From the NCBI GenBank assembly GCA_021927905.1, contig BLLK01000038.1, positions 1,922,001-1,986,000 on the forward strand: DNA of 64,000 bases, written 5' to 3'. Positions 40,227-50,175 of the stretch are shown one piece after another; positions within the stretch are counted from its first letter, which is position 1; every line of letters begins with the position of its first letter. The notes under the pieces are model-generated. The model was not told the DNA's origin. It did no database searches and saw only the letters and a list, made by a program, of their open reading frames with translations. The position numbers and the translations under genes were made by a program. This DNA is from Chaetoceros tenuissimus. Its lineage: Eukaryota > Bacillariophyta > Thalassiosirophyceae > Chaetocerotales > Chaetocerotaceae.

Positions 40227-40890
40227 GTATTTTAAGGATGATCCTAGTTAGACATGGGGAATAGGTACAACTTAAAATATGGGGAAAAGTCTTCAATCGA
40301 TTTGTTCGTCTTGTGATTTCATCTTGGATTTGAAATATCGTTTCATTACAGTACAGATAGGAATCTTGTAATGTTTCCAAAGGCAATGTTTCGTATATTC
40401 CCTTGAGATTCAATTCGTTGACTTTGACATAGGACATGACTCCTCGATTAGGATCGGGTAATGTATGCATTATCGTATAGTTGGAGGCACAGCAGTATGC
40501 ATTATAGGCTAATACAGAAGGGAATTGATTTTGTTGGATCTTTGTATCCTTTCGGAGACTTGGTACACGATGCCGTACATCACCGTATTCATTCAATCTC
40601 TTTGTATGTCGAAATTGTATCGTTTTCTGAGCAGCCTTGGACGCATTTGCAATTGTACGGTGTGAGAGAATGTAACGTAGGATCCAAATGTTGTCATATC
40701 TCGGATTGGGCGATTGAGAGTCTTGGACGAAAAGAGGTTCGTTGTTGGTTAGAATTTCATGTACTGTGTCGATTTCGACTTGGTGTTGAAGTAGCAAATC
40801 TGTGATGTAAGGTCTATCATCATGTGGATCTTCTGTTATGCTTTCATTGTTTTGATTTTGAAGGGCATTCGAGGTTTGTTTTGATTTCAT
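40219..40890 (-). pseudogene. Sec14-like gene, copy 4, truncated
   Basis: 223 residues, ATG start. The N-terminal part matches the intact copies, through ITRRTNRL. Then an internal deletion joins it to sequence complementary to the 7TM copy 4 3' region, adding a short unrelated tail. The lipid-binding C-terminal half (YPQL...NCPNF, LPVCFGG) is missing, so it is very unlikely to be functional. Confidence 0.75.
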
Positions 40891-41226
40891 TTTTGTATAG
40901 AAGGCTTCTGTTACGAACGCAAGTGTAATGGGCTCGATCTGAGAAAATGATCCAAGGATTCATAAGTATATAGTATATGGTTATGATAGCACATCTAAAA
41001 AAAAGAAGGGTACCTTAAAAGGACAATGACGCTACGTTTCTCTATTGAATTTGTCCGCGTCAAAAATTAAAAATCTCAATTGACTCTTAGTATAAGGATA
41101 AATTGGCCCTCATTTAATTTTTGCTTGCAGGCAAAAATGAACAGAAAGATTGAAGAGATGAAGAGATAAGAGCACAGAGAGAACAGAGAGAAAACACAGC
41201 GATGAGGAAACGAGAGAAGAGAAACC

Positions 41227-41299
41227 AAACCAAAAACTAGCAATGAATGTCGGAGGAGAAATCATCAAGCTATCCTTTGGACCGGCATCGAATGCCATC
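41227..41299 (+). pseudogene. 73-bp scrap of the misato/DML1 gene
   Basis: Matches 46542-46614 with one mismatch, covering the start codon region and first ~17 codons of the misato gene. It ends with GCCATC and continues directly into the 3' part of a 7TM gene. Confidence 0.8.
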
Positions 41300-41490
41300 T
41301 CAAAATTTGAACTTATATTCAGATATCGAAAGTTCTCAAGAAGCAAGCAAGGTTTCTAATAAGTTTCACTTATCACAAGGGGAAAAGTCTAGCAAGTTCA
41401 CTTCCGCAAACCGAGGTTGGATTCTACGATGAAATCAGAAGACAAATCTTTAATGGTGATTTCTATTTTTCCAACAAAGATGAAGAGTGA
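41298..41490 (+). pseudogene. 3' fragment of a fifth 7TM receptor gene
   Basis: Matches the last ~60 codons of the 7TM genes plus the downstream DNA. One extra A in the GGGGAAA run shifts the frame. All membrane segments are missing. Confidence 0.8.
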
Positions 41491-41749
41491 CAAGATCCGA
41501 GTTTTAGCTTGCATAGTGTTAGATGAGACTTCTAACGATGATCTTAGTTAGACATGGGGAATAGGTACAAGTTCAACTTAAAATATGGAGAAAAGTCTAA
41601 CAAATTTATCTCAGCAAAACGAAGTTCAATTCTACGATGAAATCAGAGGGATGTCTATCTCTGAAAGTATTTCACATTAGCTCCATTTTTTCCTTCTAAC
41701 GCAACATAAATCTAAACGAAAAGAAGCAAGCAGTCCCCACACAAACATC

Positions 41750-41834
41750 AACAACTTTTAGATTCTTGATTGAATATAGTAGCAAGATCATCCACACGAT
41801 GCGGCCAATGTTCATCATTCCCCCCAAAACAAAC
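41750..41834 (-). pseudogene. Remnant of the 3' end of a Sec14-like gene, copy B
   Basis: Same fragment and same truncation point as at 29750-29834 in unit 1. Confidence 0.75.
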
Positions 41835-41889
41835 GTGAAATAAAAAGTCTTCCAATTTTTTACTTTTTACTTTCTTTTAGGAATTATTG

Positions 41890-44475
41890 TTACATACATG
41901 TAAAAGCTGAAATCACCTTTGTTGCGGAGTCATTAATTTTCTCCAACATTGTCTCATCTTTCTTCTTTTTCAATACTGGAGTGAGTGCATTTTGGAATTT
42001 GTCTTTCATTGTGTTGGCATTTTTCTTTGCTGGTGTGGATATAGATGCCATGACCTTGCTGGTGGCGTCGCTTACGATACCTGTAATTGAGTCATTAATT
42101 TTCTCCAACATTGTCTCATCTTTCTTCTTTTTCAATACTGGAGTGAGTGCATTTTGGAATTTGTCTCTCATTGTGTTGTCATTTTTCTTTGCTGGTGTGG
42201 ATATAGATGCCATGACCTTGCTGGTGGCGTCGCTTACGATACCTGTAATTGTGTCATCCTTTTTTTTTCTCAGTGGAGTAAGTGCGTATCCTAACTTGCT
42301 CAACTTTGTTTCGGAAGGATTGGTTGCAGTAATTTGAGTATTTGGCGCAAAATATGATACAGTAGTTTTGATACTAGTTACAGTATCTGGCGTACCACAT
42401 TTAACTTTCTCTGACTCCATGGATTCCTCAACAACTTTATTCACATATCTAGACAAATAAAAGCATCCTATCGGCCCAATTATGCAAATCAGAATAATGA
42501 AAGAAGTGATGACTTTGTCGAGTGTATTGAATGCATTCTCCTTCATGTCTGGGATGCTTGCAATAAAAAGAGAAATGAGACAAAAATTAGTCAAGGCTCC
42601 CCAAATTATCACTTCTCTCAATGCAATCGCCTTCAATGCTGCTATCTTGTTTTGGGAAATCGCTTCATTTACGAAGAGAAACGACTTAGCATCGCCCTCT
42701 TCTTCGGAGATGTTCACGTCATTTGGAGGACTTTCATACTTTCCATCATGCACGTAAAATGGATCAGCAAGTTTTACAAGTGATATTCCAAAGTTTGCAA
42801 TGAAGAACTTGATAACCAAACTTGCAAATATGCCAGAAGATATCCAAATTTGCCACCAAGAGAGTCCAGTATCATCAGCAACCATTATCTTTTTCTGTGC
42901 GTAGAGTCTATCAACACAAATGGTCTCGTTGCCTAGAAATGCAAAGTCTTCTTTTGCTTTCCACAAAGAGGACTTAACTGCTTTTTGCTCAGCACCCGTA
43001 GTGACATATGGCTTCGTACGGATATCCCAATCCTTTTCAAATCCATAATTATGAATTGTCAAGTTTGAATAATCTTGTGAATTGGCTGGAAATGGACAAT
43101 CGCATTTCTTATCAAACTGTGTGATATCTTCAATCAGTTGAGAAATTTCAAACTTTGCCACACCCAATTTATTTTCAATATTGATCAGATCGTTGCAGGT
43201 ATTGCTGACAATCTCAGATCGACCTCTGATAAAATCTGCGTCTAGGAAGCATGGATCAGATCTAATGTTTCCAAGAAATATATTAATCTCTGGCTGGTTC
43301 AATATCATTGTTGCATAATCAGATACCCAGTAAATAACGAGTACAGTGATGATGAAAGTAAACTTTCTCACCCCAAACAACAGAGTTTTCATTGTATTAA
43401 CAATGGAGGGTCTATACAGGACCATTGGTGTTGGGAAGAAGAGTGCGACGACCATGTATATTGAATACATTGTTCCGGCTACATCAAATTGCTTCATGAG
43501 TCTTTGGATCATTTCTGCCGATTCTTGCTTCAAATGGTCCAGGTTGTCAACACTTGCATCGCTTTCAAAAGCTACCTCATCAGCTTGCAAGTCTTCGTCG
43601 ATCTTACCTTGCCACGACGGAGAACATGGTGTAGGAATTGTTTTTCTTTTACAAATAATGCTGAGTCCCCAACTATCCCAACAAATTTTTTTCCTTACGG
43701 AGCAGCCTTTTTCCCGTTTTTTCTGTAGCAAAGCTCGCCAATATCCAGGGAAAAATCTTTCACCATACCGTGTAACAACTTCCTCGTTTTTAGAGTATTT
43801 TACCTTGGTGTTAATGTTGTTACCTCCTTTAATTTTTTCATTGTTTGGCTCTTCAGGACAATCTATATAACGCGCAGTATCTCTCAATAGTTGGTCTCTA
43901 TATGTACGAGTCGCGTTATATTGGTCTCTTCCTTGGTCAATGTTTGTGACATTAGAACTTTTGATGTGAAGTTGGAATAGGGCAAGTTTTTGATCTGCAT
44001 CTTCCGTGGCACAAAAGCCACCTTCGCCACCAGTAGCAACGGCAAGCTTGTTTGTGAGACTGTTCTCACTGAGAAGAAAGGTAATAGCCAAGATAGTAAT
44101 TGCTGTGCTCCAAATGCCAATTTTGAATGGAATAGGCTTCCAACCTGGGAACCTCTTGTCTACACTAGGAGCCATTCTATGACGTCCAAGCATGACAGCA
44201 TATAAAACCTCCATCGACGTTCCTTTCTTCTTTTCAGTTTCAGACATATTTTCTTCCTTTCGGGCTTGGTGAAAACCTCTACCAAAACCCTTGAAACCCG
44301 CGACCAAGGGATTTGTGCTGAACTTTTTACTAAAGGCATTGAAAAACGTATTTTCATTTTGGAATGATCTATCGTCAACAACGCTCCGAAGTTTTCTAAT
44401 GAATAGATAGTTCGAAAGAGAAAGAACATCTACCATGAAAAGAAGGGCAATACTTGTCAATGATCTTGTCGCCAT
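41890..44475 (-). CDS. Large multi-pass membrane protein, copy 2
   Basis: Single exon, 861 residues; nearly identical to the 867-residue copy at 29890-32493. The main differences lie in the extracellular or lumenal region after TM4, where copy 2 reads DWDIRTKPYVTTGAEQKA and is six residues shorter, and the Cys pair reads KKCDCPF versus VTCTCPF. It keeps the same seven hydrophobic segments and the two 54-residue C-terminal repeats. Conservation of frame in both copies suggests that both are intact genes. Function unknown. Confidence 0.7.
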   Translation of the reverse strand: MATRSLTSIALLFMVDVLSLSNYLFIRKLRSVVDDRSFQNENTFFNAFSKKFSTNPLVAGFKGFGRGFHQARKEENMSETEKKKGTSMEVLYAVMLGRHRMAPSVDKRFPGWKPIPFKIGIWSTAITILAITFLLSENSLTNKLAVATGGEGGFCATEDADQKLALFQLHIKSSNVTNIDQGRDQYNATRTYRDQLLRDTARYIDCPEEPNNEKIKGGNNINTKVKYSKNEEVVTRYGERFFPGYWRALLQKKREKGCSVRKKICWDSWGLSIICKRKTIPTPCSPSWQGKIDEDLQADEVAFESDASVDNLDHLKQESAEMIQRLMKQFDVAGTMYSIYMVVALFFPTPMVLYRPSIVNTMKTLLFGVRKFTFIITVLVIYWVSDYATMILNQPEINIFLGNIRSDPCFLDADFIRGRSEIVSNTCNDLINIENKLGVAKFEISQLIEDITQFDKKCDCPFPANSQDYSNLTIHNYGFEKDWDIRTKPYVTTGAEQKAVKSSLWKAKEDFAFLGNETICVDRLYAQKKIMVADDTGLSWWQIWISSGIFASLVIKFFIANFGISLVKLADPFYVHDGKYESPPNDVNISEEEGDAKSFLFVNEAISQNKIAALKAIALREVIIWGALTNFCLISLFIASIPDMKENAFNTLDKVITSFIILICIIGPIGCFYLSRYVNKVVEESMESEKVKCGTPDTVTSIKTTVSYFAPNTQITATNPSETKLSKLGYALTPLRKKKDDTITGIVSDATSKVMASISTPAKKNDNTMRDKFQNALTPVLKKKKDETMLEKINDSITGIVSDATSKVMASISTPAKKNANTMKDKFQNALTPVLKKKKDETMLEKINDSATKVISAFTCM

Positions 44476-44804
44476 GGTTGTATGGTCGTTTCCAGATCAA
44501 TATTTGCTTCTTGTGATAGTAATGCAGGATGAGTGATTTCTGTTAACTTTGAAGCGGCACTGTTTACTTATATGAAGAAGTTCTGGAAATAGTAGGAGTA
44601 TCCAGATCCAAGACTAAATTAAAATATCCGAAGTTTTATCCGATCCAAGACTGAAAAAATAAAAGAATACATACACAAGACTTCAAGTGGTGCACATTAA
44701 ATAGGGTCGATCTACTCCTAACAGGCCGGCTCGAAACATTGTCAGTTCAATCCAAACACATTTCGGCAAACAACTCAAAAATTAGAATAGATGTTAAAAA
44801 GAAC

Positions 44805-45341
44805 ATGATGAAATCTTTGAAGTCATTTGCCAAGAAATGGTATTCGAGGATACTAGTAAAATTCTCTTCAACCAATGAAGGAAAACTCGCAGAGGCAGCT
44901 CAAGTTGCCCCTCCACGAACCAAAGCCATCATATGCCATAGATCTGTTCTGTACTGGATTTATAAAGCTGGACTTATCACTAAACAAAAATTCAACCAGA
45001 TTCAACAAAGCACGCGCGCTGATCAATGGAGTACAGTTCTTGCAAACAATACTTATACACCGGTTCTAAATTTTCCTCAAGGGCTTGCCAACGTACCCCG
45101 TGGTGCCATCATTGGATTTATTGATCCATCGATGCTGCAGCATAGCATGGTAGTAGTTGGTCATGATAATGGAGAAGCCTATGTTGCTGGTGTGAACAAT
45201 GTGAATGTTCTTACCGAGAATGATGCTTTCAGGGTTGGCATCAAACATGCTGTGGTTACTGCCAATCAATTTAAACCTCTCAACCCACATACGCAAGTCT
45301 ATTGGGTCGATGTTGACACTGTCGTTGCAAGGCTTCCTTAG
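44805..45341 (+). CDS. Small basic protein, possible papain/NlpC-fold cysteine peptidase
   Basis: ATG at 44805 gives 178 residues (a TTG extends the frame to 44739). The N-terminus is basic and amphipathic (MMKSLKSFAKKWYSRIL), possibly mitochondrial targeting or membrane binding. The body contains AIICHRSVLYWIYKAGL, then PRGAIIGFID, then QHSMVVVGHDNGEAYVAGVNN. A Cys in a helix followed by a His at the start of a beta-strand is how NlpC/P60 and other papain-fold peptidases look, and such genes are common in bacteria. I could not assign a named family. The unit 1 copy has been truncated by a transposon, so only this one is intact. Confidence 0.45.
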   Translation: MMKSLKSFAKKWYSRILVKFSSTNEGKLAEAAQVAPPRTKAIICHRSVLYWIYKAGLITKQKFNQIQQSTRADQWSTVLANNTYTPVLNFPQGLANVPRGAIIGFIDPSMLQHSMVVVGHDNGEAYVAGVNNVNVLTENDAFRVGIKHAVVTANQFKPLNPHTQVYWVDVDTVVARLP

Positions 45342-46557
45342 TCAATTATTGAGATTGATATATAACTAAAGAAAAGATATTATAGTTTGAAAAAAATATA
45401 GAGATGGCTAGATGAAAAGATTGAAACTGAAGAACATGTACAGGACATACTTTTCAAAGTATGAAAGCAAACTGAGATTAGATTGACAAGTTCTACCTAA
45501 CCTAAAGGCAATCTTTATGATTTTCAAGTCTATTCGGTCCATGTTAACGAAGAATTCGTGATGTACTTCAGCAGCCAGGTGGTGCGCAAGTTATTCAACA
45601 TGGTGAGGAGGATGAAAAAAAGGTCGATACATAAAAGGATAGAAACTGAAGGACATGTAGAAGATATATACTTCACAGTATCAAAGTAAACTGGGGCAGA
45701 AATTGAGAAAGATACTAGATTCGCAAGTCCTTATTGATTACTGACTAAACCAAAATCAACACTCTAGTAAATTGACTGTCACTTACAAACACAATCCTTG
45801 ATTTGATTCTTGTAAAAACCAAGTGTTTATGTTGTCTTTGTTTCTTCATGTTTTCCTTTGCTTTCGTGCACGTAATATTAGCAGCACTACCAACAACAAT
45901 GCTTTTGACGGAAACGCTCTAAATGAGCAACTTAAAAGGCTAGTAGGATACGAGATGTCTACAAAAATCACATTTCCAGGTATGCCTTCAGATGGAGCAT
46001 CTATTCTCTCGAGTTGAGAGGCTGAAGGAGAAGAAATATAAAGAACAAGAAGAAAAGAAACAAGATAACAATGTGCATTCCGTCACACGACAGGAACGCT
46101 CAATTGAAAACAACAAACTATGTATCGAAAATATTTATCATACCTCGCTAGTCAGGTCACCTAATTGCACTTCTCATACTTCATCATCTGATCAAATCTT
46201 TTTCTAATAACTCTTGAAATTATAAAAATTTCAATATTTTCTCATTCATATCATTCACTTGGAGAGAAATTAAGTAGACTTGTCGAATTTGATTTATTTT
46301 AAAAATAAAACAAAAAGGAGAAAGGAGACTTTAGGTTCCATGTCAAAAATTAAAATCCTCCTTTTGAGACTTTTGTTGATATAATTTAGCCCTCATTTTT
46401 AATCTCATTTTAGTCTGAGTAAGATGAATACGTACGGAACGTGAACAGAAGCGGGCAGCGGGCAGACCCAGATACTTACCACCAGCTGCTTACCACAGTG
46501 ATAGGTATGATACAATCTCAGGTTTCCTCCATTAATGTTCAAAACCAAAAACTAGCA
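45342..46557. other. Intergenic region, no gene supported
   Basis: Two short plus-strand frames (45823-46017, 45992-46207) have no domain. One copy of the recurring TGTCAAAAAT-TAAAA-type motif is at about 46339. GTG at 46441 extends the misato frame, but an ATG at 46424 is followed by an early stop. Confidence 0.45.
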
Positions 46558-48879
46558 ATGAATGTCGGAGGAGAAATCATCAAGCTATCCTTTGGACCGG
46601 CATCTAATGCCATCACATCTCATTTGACCAATTTAGAAGGGTTGGCCTGTACCTCCTCTTCTGAAGATCAAGATGATCCAATCTGTGATCCATACATTAC
46701 CCACACCATTCAAAAGGATCAATACGTACCTCGAGTTCTATTTGTCGACACACAAAATTGCTTCAATCCTTGGCCAGATCTAGAAAGCAACCACAGCAAT
46801 CACAGTCAGCCATCAACATGGAATGGCAATGTTGAAATTCATCATCGACAAGACTCTCCACAAGATATATTTGCGTATAAGTCAACCAATAACTCGATGC
46901 AAAATTTACATTCGAATCAAGTACACGCCTTTGATATATTTCAACAAACGGCAAATATCATGAGTCACACCAGTGATCGCTATCACTCCTCAAAGTATCA
47001 ACATGTATCTTCGCAATTTGTCTACTCGGAAACGATAGCTACAGATGATGGACGAACTATGAAATGGGACGATGAGGAAGAGGAAGAAGAAGAATTGGAT
47101 GAATATACTAAAGAACGAATGAAATTGGCACAATTGGAACGACAAAGGAAGCAAGAACAAGAATTGGGGGAACAAATGTATTCCGCATGGGATACATTTT
47201 TAGGCCAAATAGATGAGCGGGAAGAAACAAACGATAAACGCATCCCATCCAAGCAACAAGAAAAAGAAGGAACTACAAAGATTTCCTCACCGGAGGAAAT
47301 GAGACAGCATGCTTTATCTTCGTTGCAGTGGATGCAATACTTTATGCCACCTCATCCATATTCACACATGTATTCCGCTCCATTGCCATTGGATCGTAAT
47401 CTATCTTCAAATCGTGATGGAAATAAAGCTATTGATGAAGCGCTCTTGCATTCCTTTCATATGGGGAAATATGCATCTTCCTCTAATTTTTGTAGTGTCA
47501 ATGATTTATCCATGGGCATTACTCGTGAATGGCGTGAGGATGTATTAGGTGATGCTATCCGGAAATGGATGGAAGATTGTGATTCTATTCGGGGATTTCA
47601 AGTTTTGGTCGATTCTGATGAATGTCTATTTGGAGGTTTGGCAAGTAGTGTCTTGGAAGAATTGAATGATGAATGTAGAAGCGCGGCAAAGTTTAGTATT
47701 GTAGTCCAAGATGGGGATACGTTTGTAGGCAGTAGTGGTCGGCAAGACGAGGAGGAGCAAGGGAAAAGTAAATATTGGAGAAGTGAAAATAAAGCTGTGG
47801 CACAGTTTCGAAATGAATTGAATGGTGGGCTGTTGATGCATGGAATCACGGAAAATTCTAGTTTGGTACTCCCATTATCGGTATCCAAAGCTTGGGATGC
47901 ACTACACAAGGAAAAGCAGAATCGTAATCTTTTTGAAGCAAGTGCAGCGGCGGCAATCGGATTGGAAAACATCACATTACCATTTCGTTTAGCGCATGGA
48001 TCAGCATCTAAAAAGAGTAAAATTGGTATTGGAAATGGCTTCTTTCAAGGTACCACCCAAGCGGAAGATGACATGTTTCCTTCAGCGGAAAGGTTATCTA
48101 TTCATGAATTCATTTCTTCCATGAAACCATCTAATCGCCACATCGTGACTGAATTGAGTTGTCTATCAAGGCCGTTCTCCCCTATGCAAGTTCATAATGC
48201 TTTATTACAAGGAACTTCGATTGAGCGTAGACAATTGGAAGAAGAACGTAATCGCAATAGAAATAGCTACTATAGAAGAACTAGAGGAAGAGATGTAGAT
48301 CCTGGAACTTGGATGGAAGATGAAGGGGGCAATTGTGGTATTCTTTCTTCTCTATCACCAGTTGGAGTCGATGCTGCTACAACCTGCCGTTCCATGCATC
48401 AGCATTTTGCTTTATCATCTTCTTTCCGACCTCTGCCAAGTCGAGTAGGAGATGTCATTTCTACATATACAACATGCATGATGGAAGGTATGGCAATTGG
48501 ATATAGACCGCAAAGTACGATTGCAACAGTCGTTGGACAATGTTTCAACGAAATGGTTGGAGGAAAATCTAATATTGCTGGATCGTATTGGAAACATATT
48601 CTTGGAGAACAAGCACCTATCCTACAAACTCTTTCGACATTGGGAAATTCGACTCGAGTCTATGATCATTTAAAGCAAACATCCAATGGCTTGAAAAGTG
48701 CTTTGTCTCGTAAATATTCCGGTTACTTGAGTAGAGATGGAATGACTGGTCTAGCTCCTGAAAGCGAAGATTGCGATGAAGCTATGGAAGCATGTCTTAC
48801 TTTGAGAGATGTTTATGAGCCACCATCCATGGGATTTGATAGTGATGAAGAAGGGTATTTTGAAGATAACTCTGATTAG
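46558..48879 (+). CDS. DML1: Misato/DML1-like tubulin-related protein
   Basis: Single exon. The open frame begins at a GTG (46441), but ATG at 46558 starts MNVGGEIIKLSFGPASN, which aligns with the start of Misato proteins (MREIVTLQxGxxxNxxG), so that start is preferred (773 residues). Further Misato features: YVPRVLFVDTQNCFNPW, YSAWDTFLGQIDERE, GFQVLVDSDECLFGGL with a long helical SSVLEELNDECRSAAKF, and SAAAAIGLENITLPFRL. Misato/DML1 has a divergent tubulin/FtsZ-like fold and is needed for mitochondrial distribution and morphology in fungi and animals. A highly acidic stretch (EEEEEELDE) and a Glu/Lys/Gln-rich segment interrupt the central region, and a polar acidic tail ends the protein. Identification is confident. 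Confidence 0.85.
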   Translation: MNVGGEIIKLSFGPASNAITSHLTNLEGLACTSSSEDQDDPICDPYITHTIQKDQYVPRVLFVDTQNCFNPWPDLESNHSNHSQPSTWNGNVEIHHRQDSPQDIFAYKSTNNSMQNLHSNQVHAFDIFQQTANIMSHTSDRYHSSKYQHVSSQFVYSETIATDDGRTMKWDDEEEEEEELDEYTKERMKLAQLERQRKQEQELGEQMYSAWDTFLGQIDEREETNDKRIPSKQQEKEGTTKISSPEEMRQHALSSLQWMQYFMPPHPYSHMYSAPLPLDRNLSSNRDGNKAIDEALLHSFHMGKYASSSNFCSVNDLSMGITREWREDVLGDAIRKWMEDCDSIRGFQVLVDSDECLFGGLASSVLEELNDECRSAAKFSIVVQDGDTFVGSSGRQDEEEQGKSKYWRSENKAVAQFRNELNGGLLMHGITENSSLVLPLSVSKAWDALHKEKQNRNLFEASAAAAIGLENITLPFRLAHGSASKKSKIGIGNGFFQGTTQAEDDMFPSAERLSIHEFISSMKPSNRHIVTELSCLSRPFSPMQVHNALLQGTSIERRQLEEERNRNRNSYYRRTRGRDVDPGTWMEDEGGNCGILSSLSPVGVDAATTCRSMHQHFALSSSFRPLPSRVGDVISTYTTCMMEGMAIGYRPQSTIATVVGQCFNEMVGGKSNIAGSYWKHILGEQAPILQTLSTLGNSTRVYDHLKQTSNGLKSALSRKYSGYLSRDGMTGLAPESEDCDEAMEACLTLRDVYEPPSMGFDSDEEGYFEDNSD

Positions 48880-49337
48880 ACTGAGCTAAAGTAAACTAAT
48901 CAAAGTATGAAGCATTGCAAATTTCATGAAAACAGTTCTAAATTTGACATCAGTAAACTTCTGCTGATCCTTGGGAACTTTTCTACAATGCTGGCCAATG
49001 CTCGGCAGGATCTGTGTCATTATAGTAGGATCTGTGTCATTTAGCCGTCCAGGGTTCTCATTCTCTCATTTTTCCTCAGTGGAGAAGGCAAAAAGATCAA
49101 GAGATCACTAGATCAAATCGCAAGGTGGAAATCAAAAGTGAGAAGTGAGTCATCAACGCTGTGTATCTGAGATGAAACAATTACAAAAGAGAGATACAAC
49201 TATTCTGTAGAATTAAATGAAAAAGATACTTCGCTGTTACCCTAGCTAGAGTAAAGTTGGGAAAAAGAAGAACTTCTGCTAAGGATATTTCGTCAGTTAC
49301 ATTGATAGCTGTGTGCTACTGAAGAATCTTACACATC
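48880..49337. other. Intergenic region with a short direct repeat
   Basis: Two copies of AGGATCTGTGTCATT at 49007-49021 and 49027-49041. No gene seen; expected to hold the misato 3' UTR and promoter of the next gene. Confidence 0.45.
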
Positions 49338-50027
49338 ATGCCAGATTATACTGCATATAGAGTTGATTTCGAGAACGTTGGAGGTGGTCCTCTCTGTGGA
49401 CCACCTCCAGTAGTCAAGATAAAGAGAGACTTTCCTACCAATCTTGAAAACTTGCCAAACTTCACGCAATCAGACTGGGACCAGTTTTGTAACAAAATAG
49501 ATGTATGCTTAGATCCACTTACTCAAATCAGAAGAAGGAATGCTAGGTTGGCTTGTTTCTTAGCTGCCTTCTTTTTCATTATGCTTGTTGTAGCTCCTCT
49601 TGTTACTCGATTTTTAGCATATGACCGACTTGGGTCTAACTGGGGAGCCGTGATGTTTGCAATGTTAATGTGCCCGATATTGGGATTTTGCTATCTCATT
49701 TCCAGCTCAAGAGGAAAAGATTTAAAGATATTGGGCGAATTATATGATGTCTGTGAAGAGAGCACTGAACATTATCTTGGTATTAATTTTGTTCTCAAAA
49801 GAGAACGAGTATTTGGTGGTACTACTTCGAAATCTACTAGAATAATCAAGTTCATTGAAGTGCAAGCAAGAAGAAATGATGATGAGGAAAGAAGACCTCG
49901 TACTCCTGATACATTAAGCTCTGAAAATATGTCCTCAGGAGATGATCATACAGCAGAGTCGCGACTGAACTCGGTCTTTGATCGTCTACAAAATATTGCA
50001 TTTCAAGATAATGCAGGAAGAGTTTGA
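49338..50027 (+). CDS. Small two-helix membrane protein, unknown
   Basis: Single exon, 229 residues, ATG start. Two hydrophobic helices at about 73-94 (ACFLAAFFFIMLVVAPLV) and 104-124 (AVMFAMLMCPILGFCYLIS) are separated by a short loop. The N-terminal 65 residues begin MPDYTAYRVDF and include GGGPLCGPPP; the C-terminal ~105 residues are polar, with a basic patch and a Ser/Asp-rich, probably disordered end. No named family recognised. Residues 15-24 of the protein are encoded by a perfect 11-bp-stem hairpin (49380-49408), listed as a finding. The gene converges with the protease gene. Confidence 0.6.
   Translation: MPDYTAYRVDFENVGGGPLCGPPPVVKIKRDFPTNLENLPNFTQSDWDQFCNKIDVCLDPLTQIRRRNARLACFLAAFFFIMLVVAPLVTRFLAYDRLGSNWGAVMFAMLMCPILGFCYLISSSRGKDLKILGELYDVCEESTEHYLGINFVLKRERVFGGTTSKSTRIIKFIEVQARRNDDEERRPRTPDTLSSENMSSGDDHTAESRLNSVFDRLQNIAFQDNAGRV
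49380..49408. repeat. Perfect 11-bp inverted repeat inside coding sequence
   Basis: GGAGGTGGTCC at 49380-49390, loop TCTCTGT, GGACCACCTCC at 49398-49408. It begins 14 codons after the ATG and is GC-rich in an AT-rich gene, so a stable mRNA hairpin near the start is predicted. Confidence 0.7.
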
Positions 50028-50175
50028 AAAGGTGAAAGCTATGTGAAAGTATGTTTACTCGGAAAGAAAGTCTGTATATAAACGAAAGTAAACTATAATA
50101 TGATTTTGACGTTGACAACAAATATTACTATCATTATTATTTACAACAATGGACTTATACAAAAATGATACATGA

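Larger units (their letters stand above)
34868..44896. repeat. Segmental duplication, unit 2
   Basis: Second copy of the unit at 24238-32911, with the same gene order. It is longer because between 7TM copy 4 and the large membrane protein it also holds a truncated Sec14 gene, a scrap of the misato gene and the 3' fragment of a fifth 7TM gene. Similarity to unit 1 begins at about 34868, immediately after the transposon. Confidence 0.85.

Noticed and set aside
45823-46207. Two short plus-strand frames before misato
   Set aside because: No domain, no splice sites that would join them to misato convincingly.
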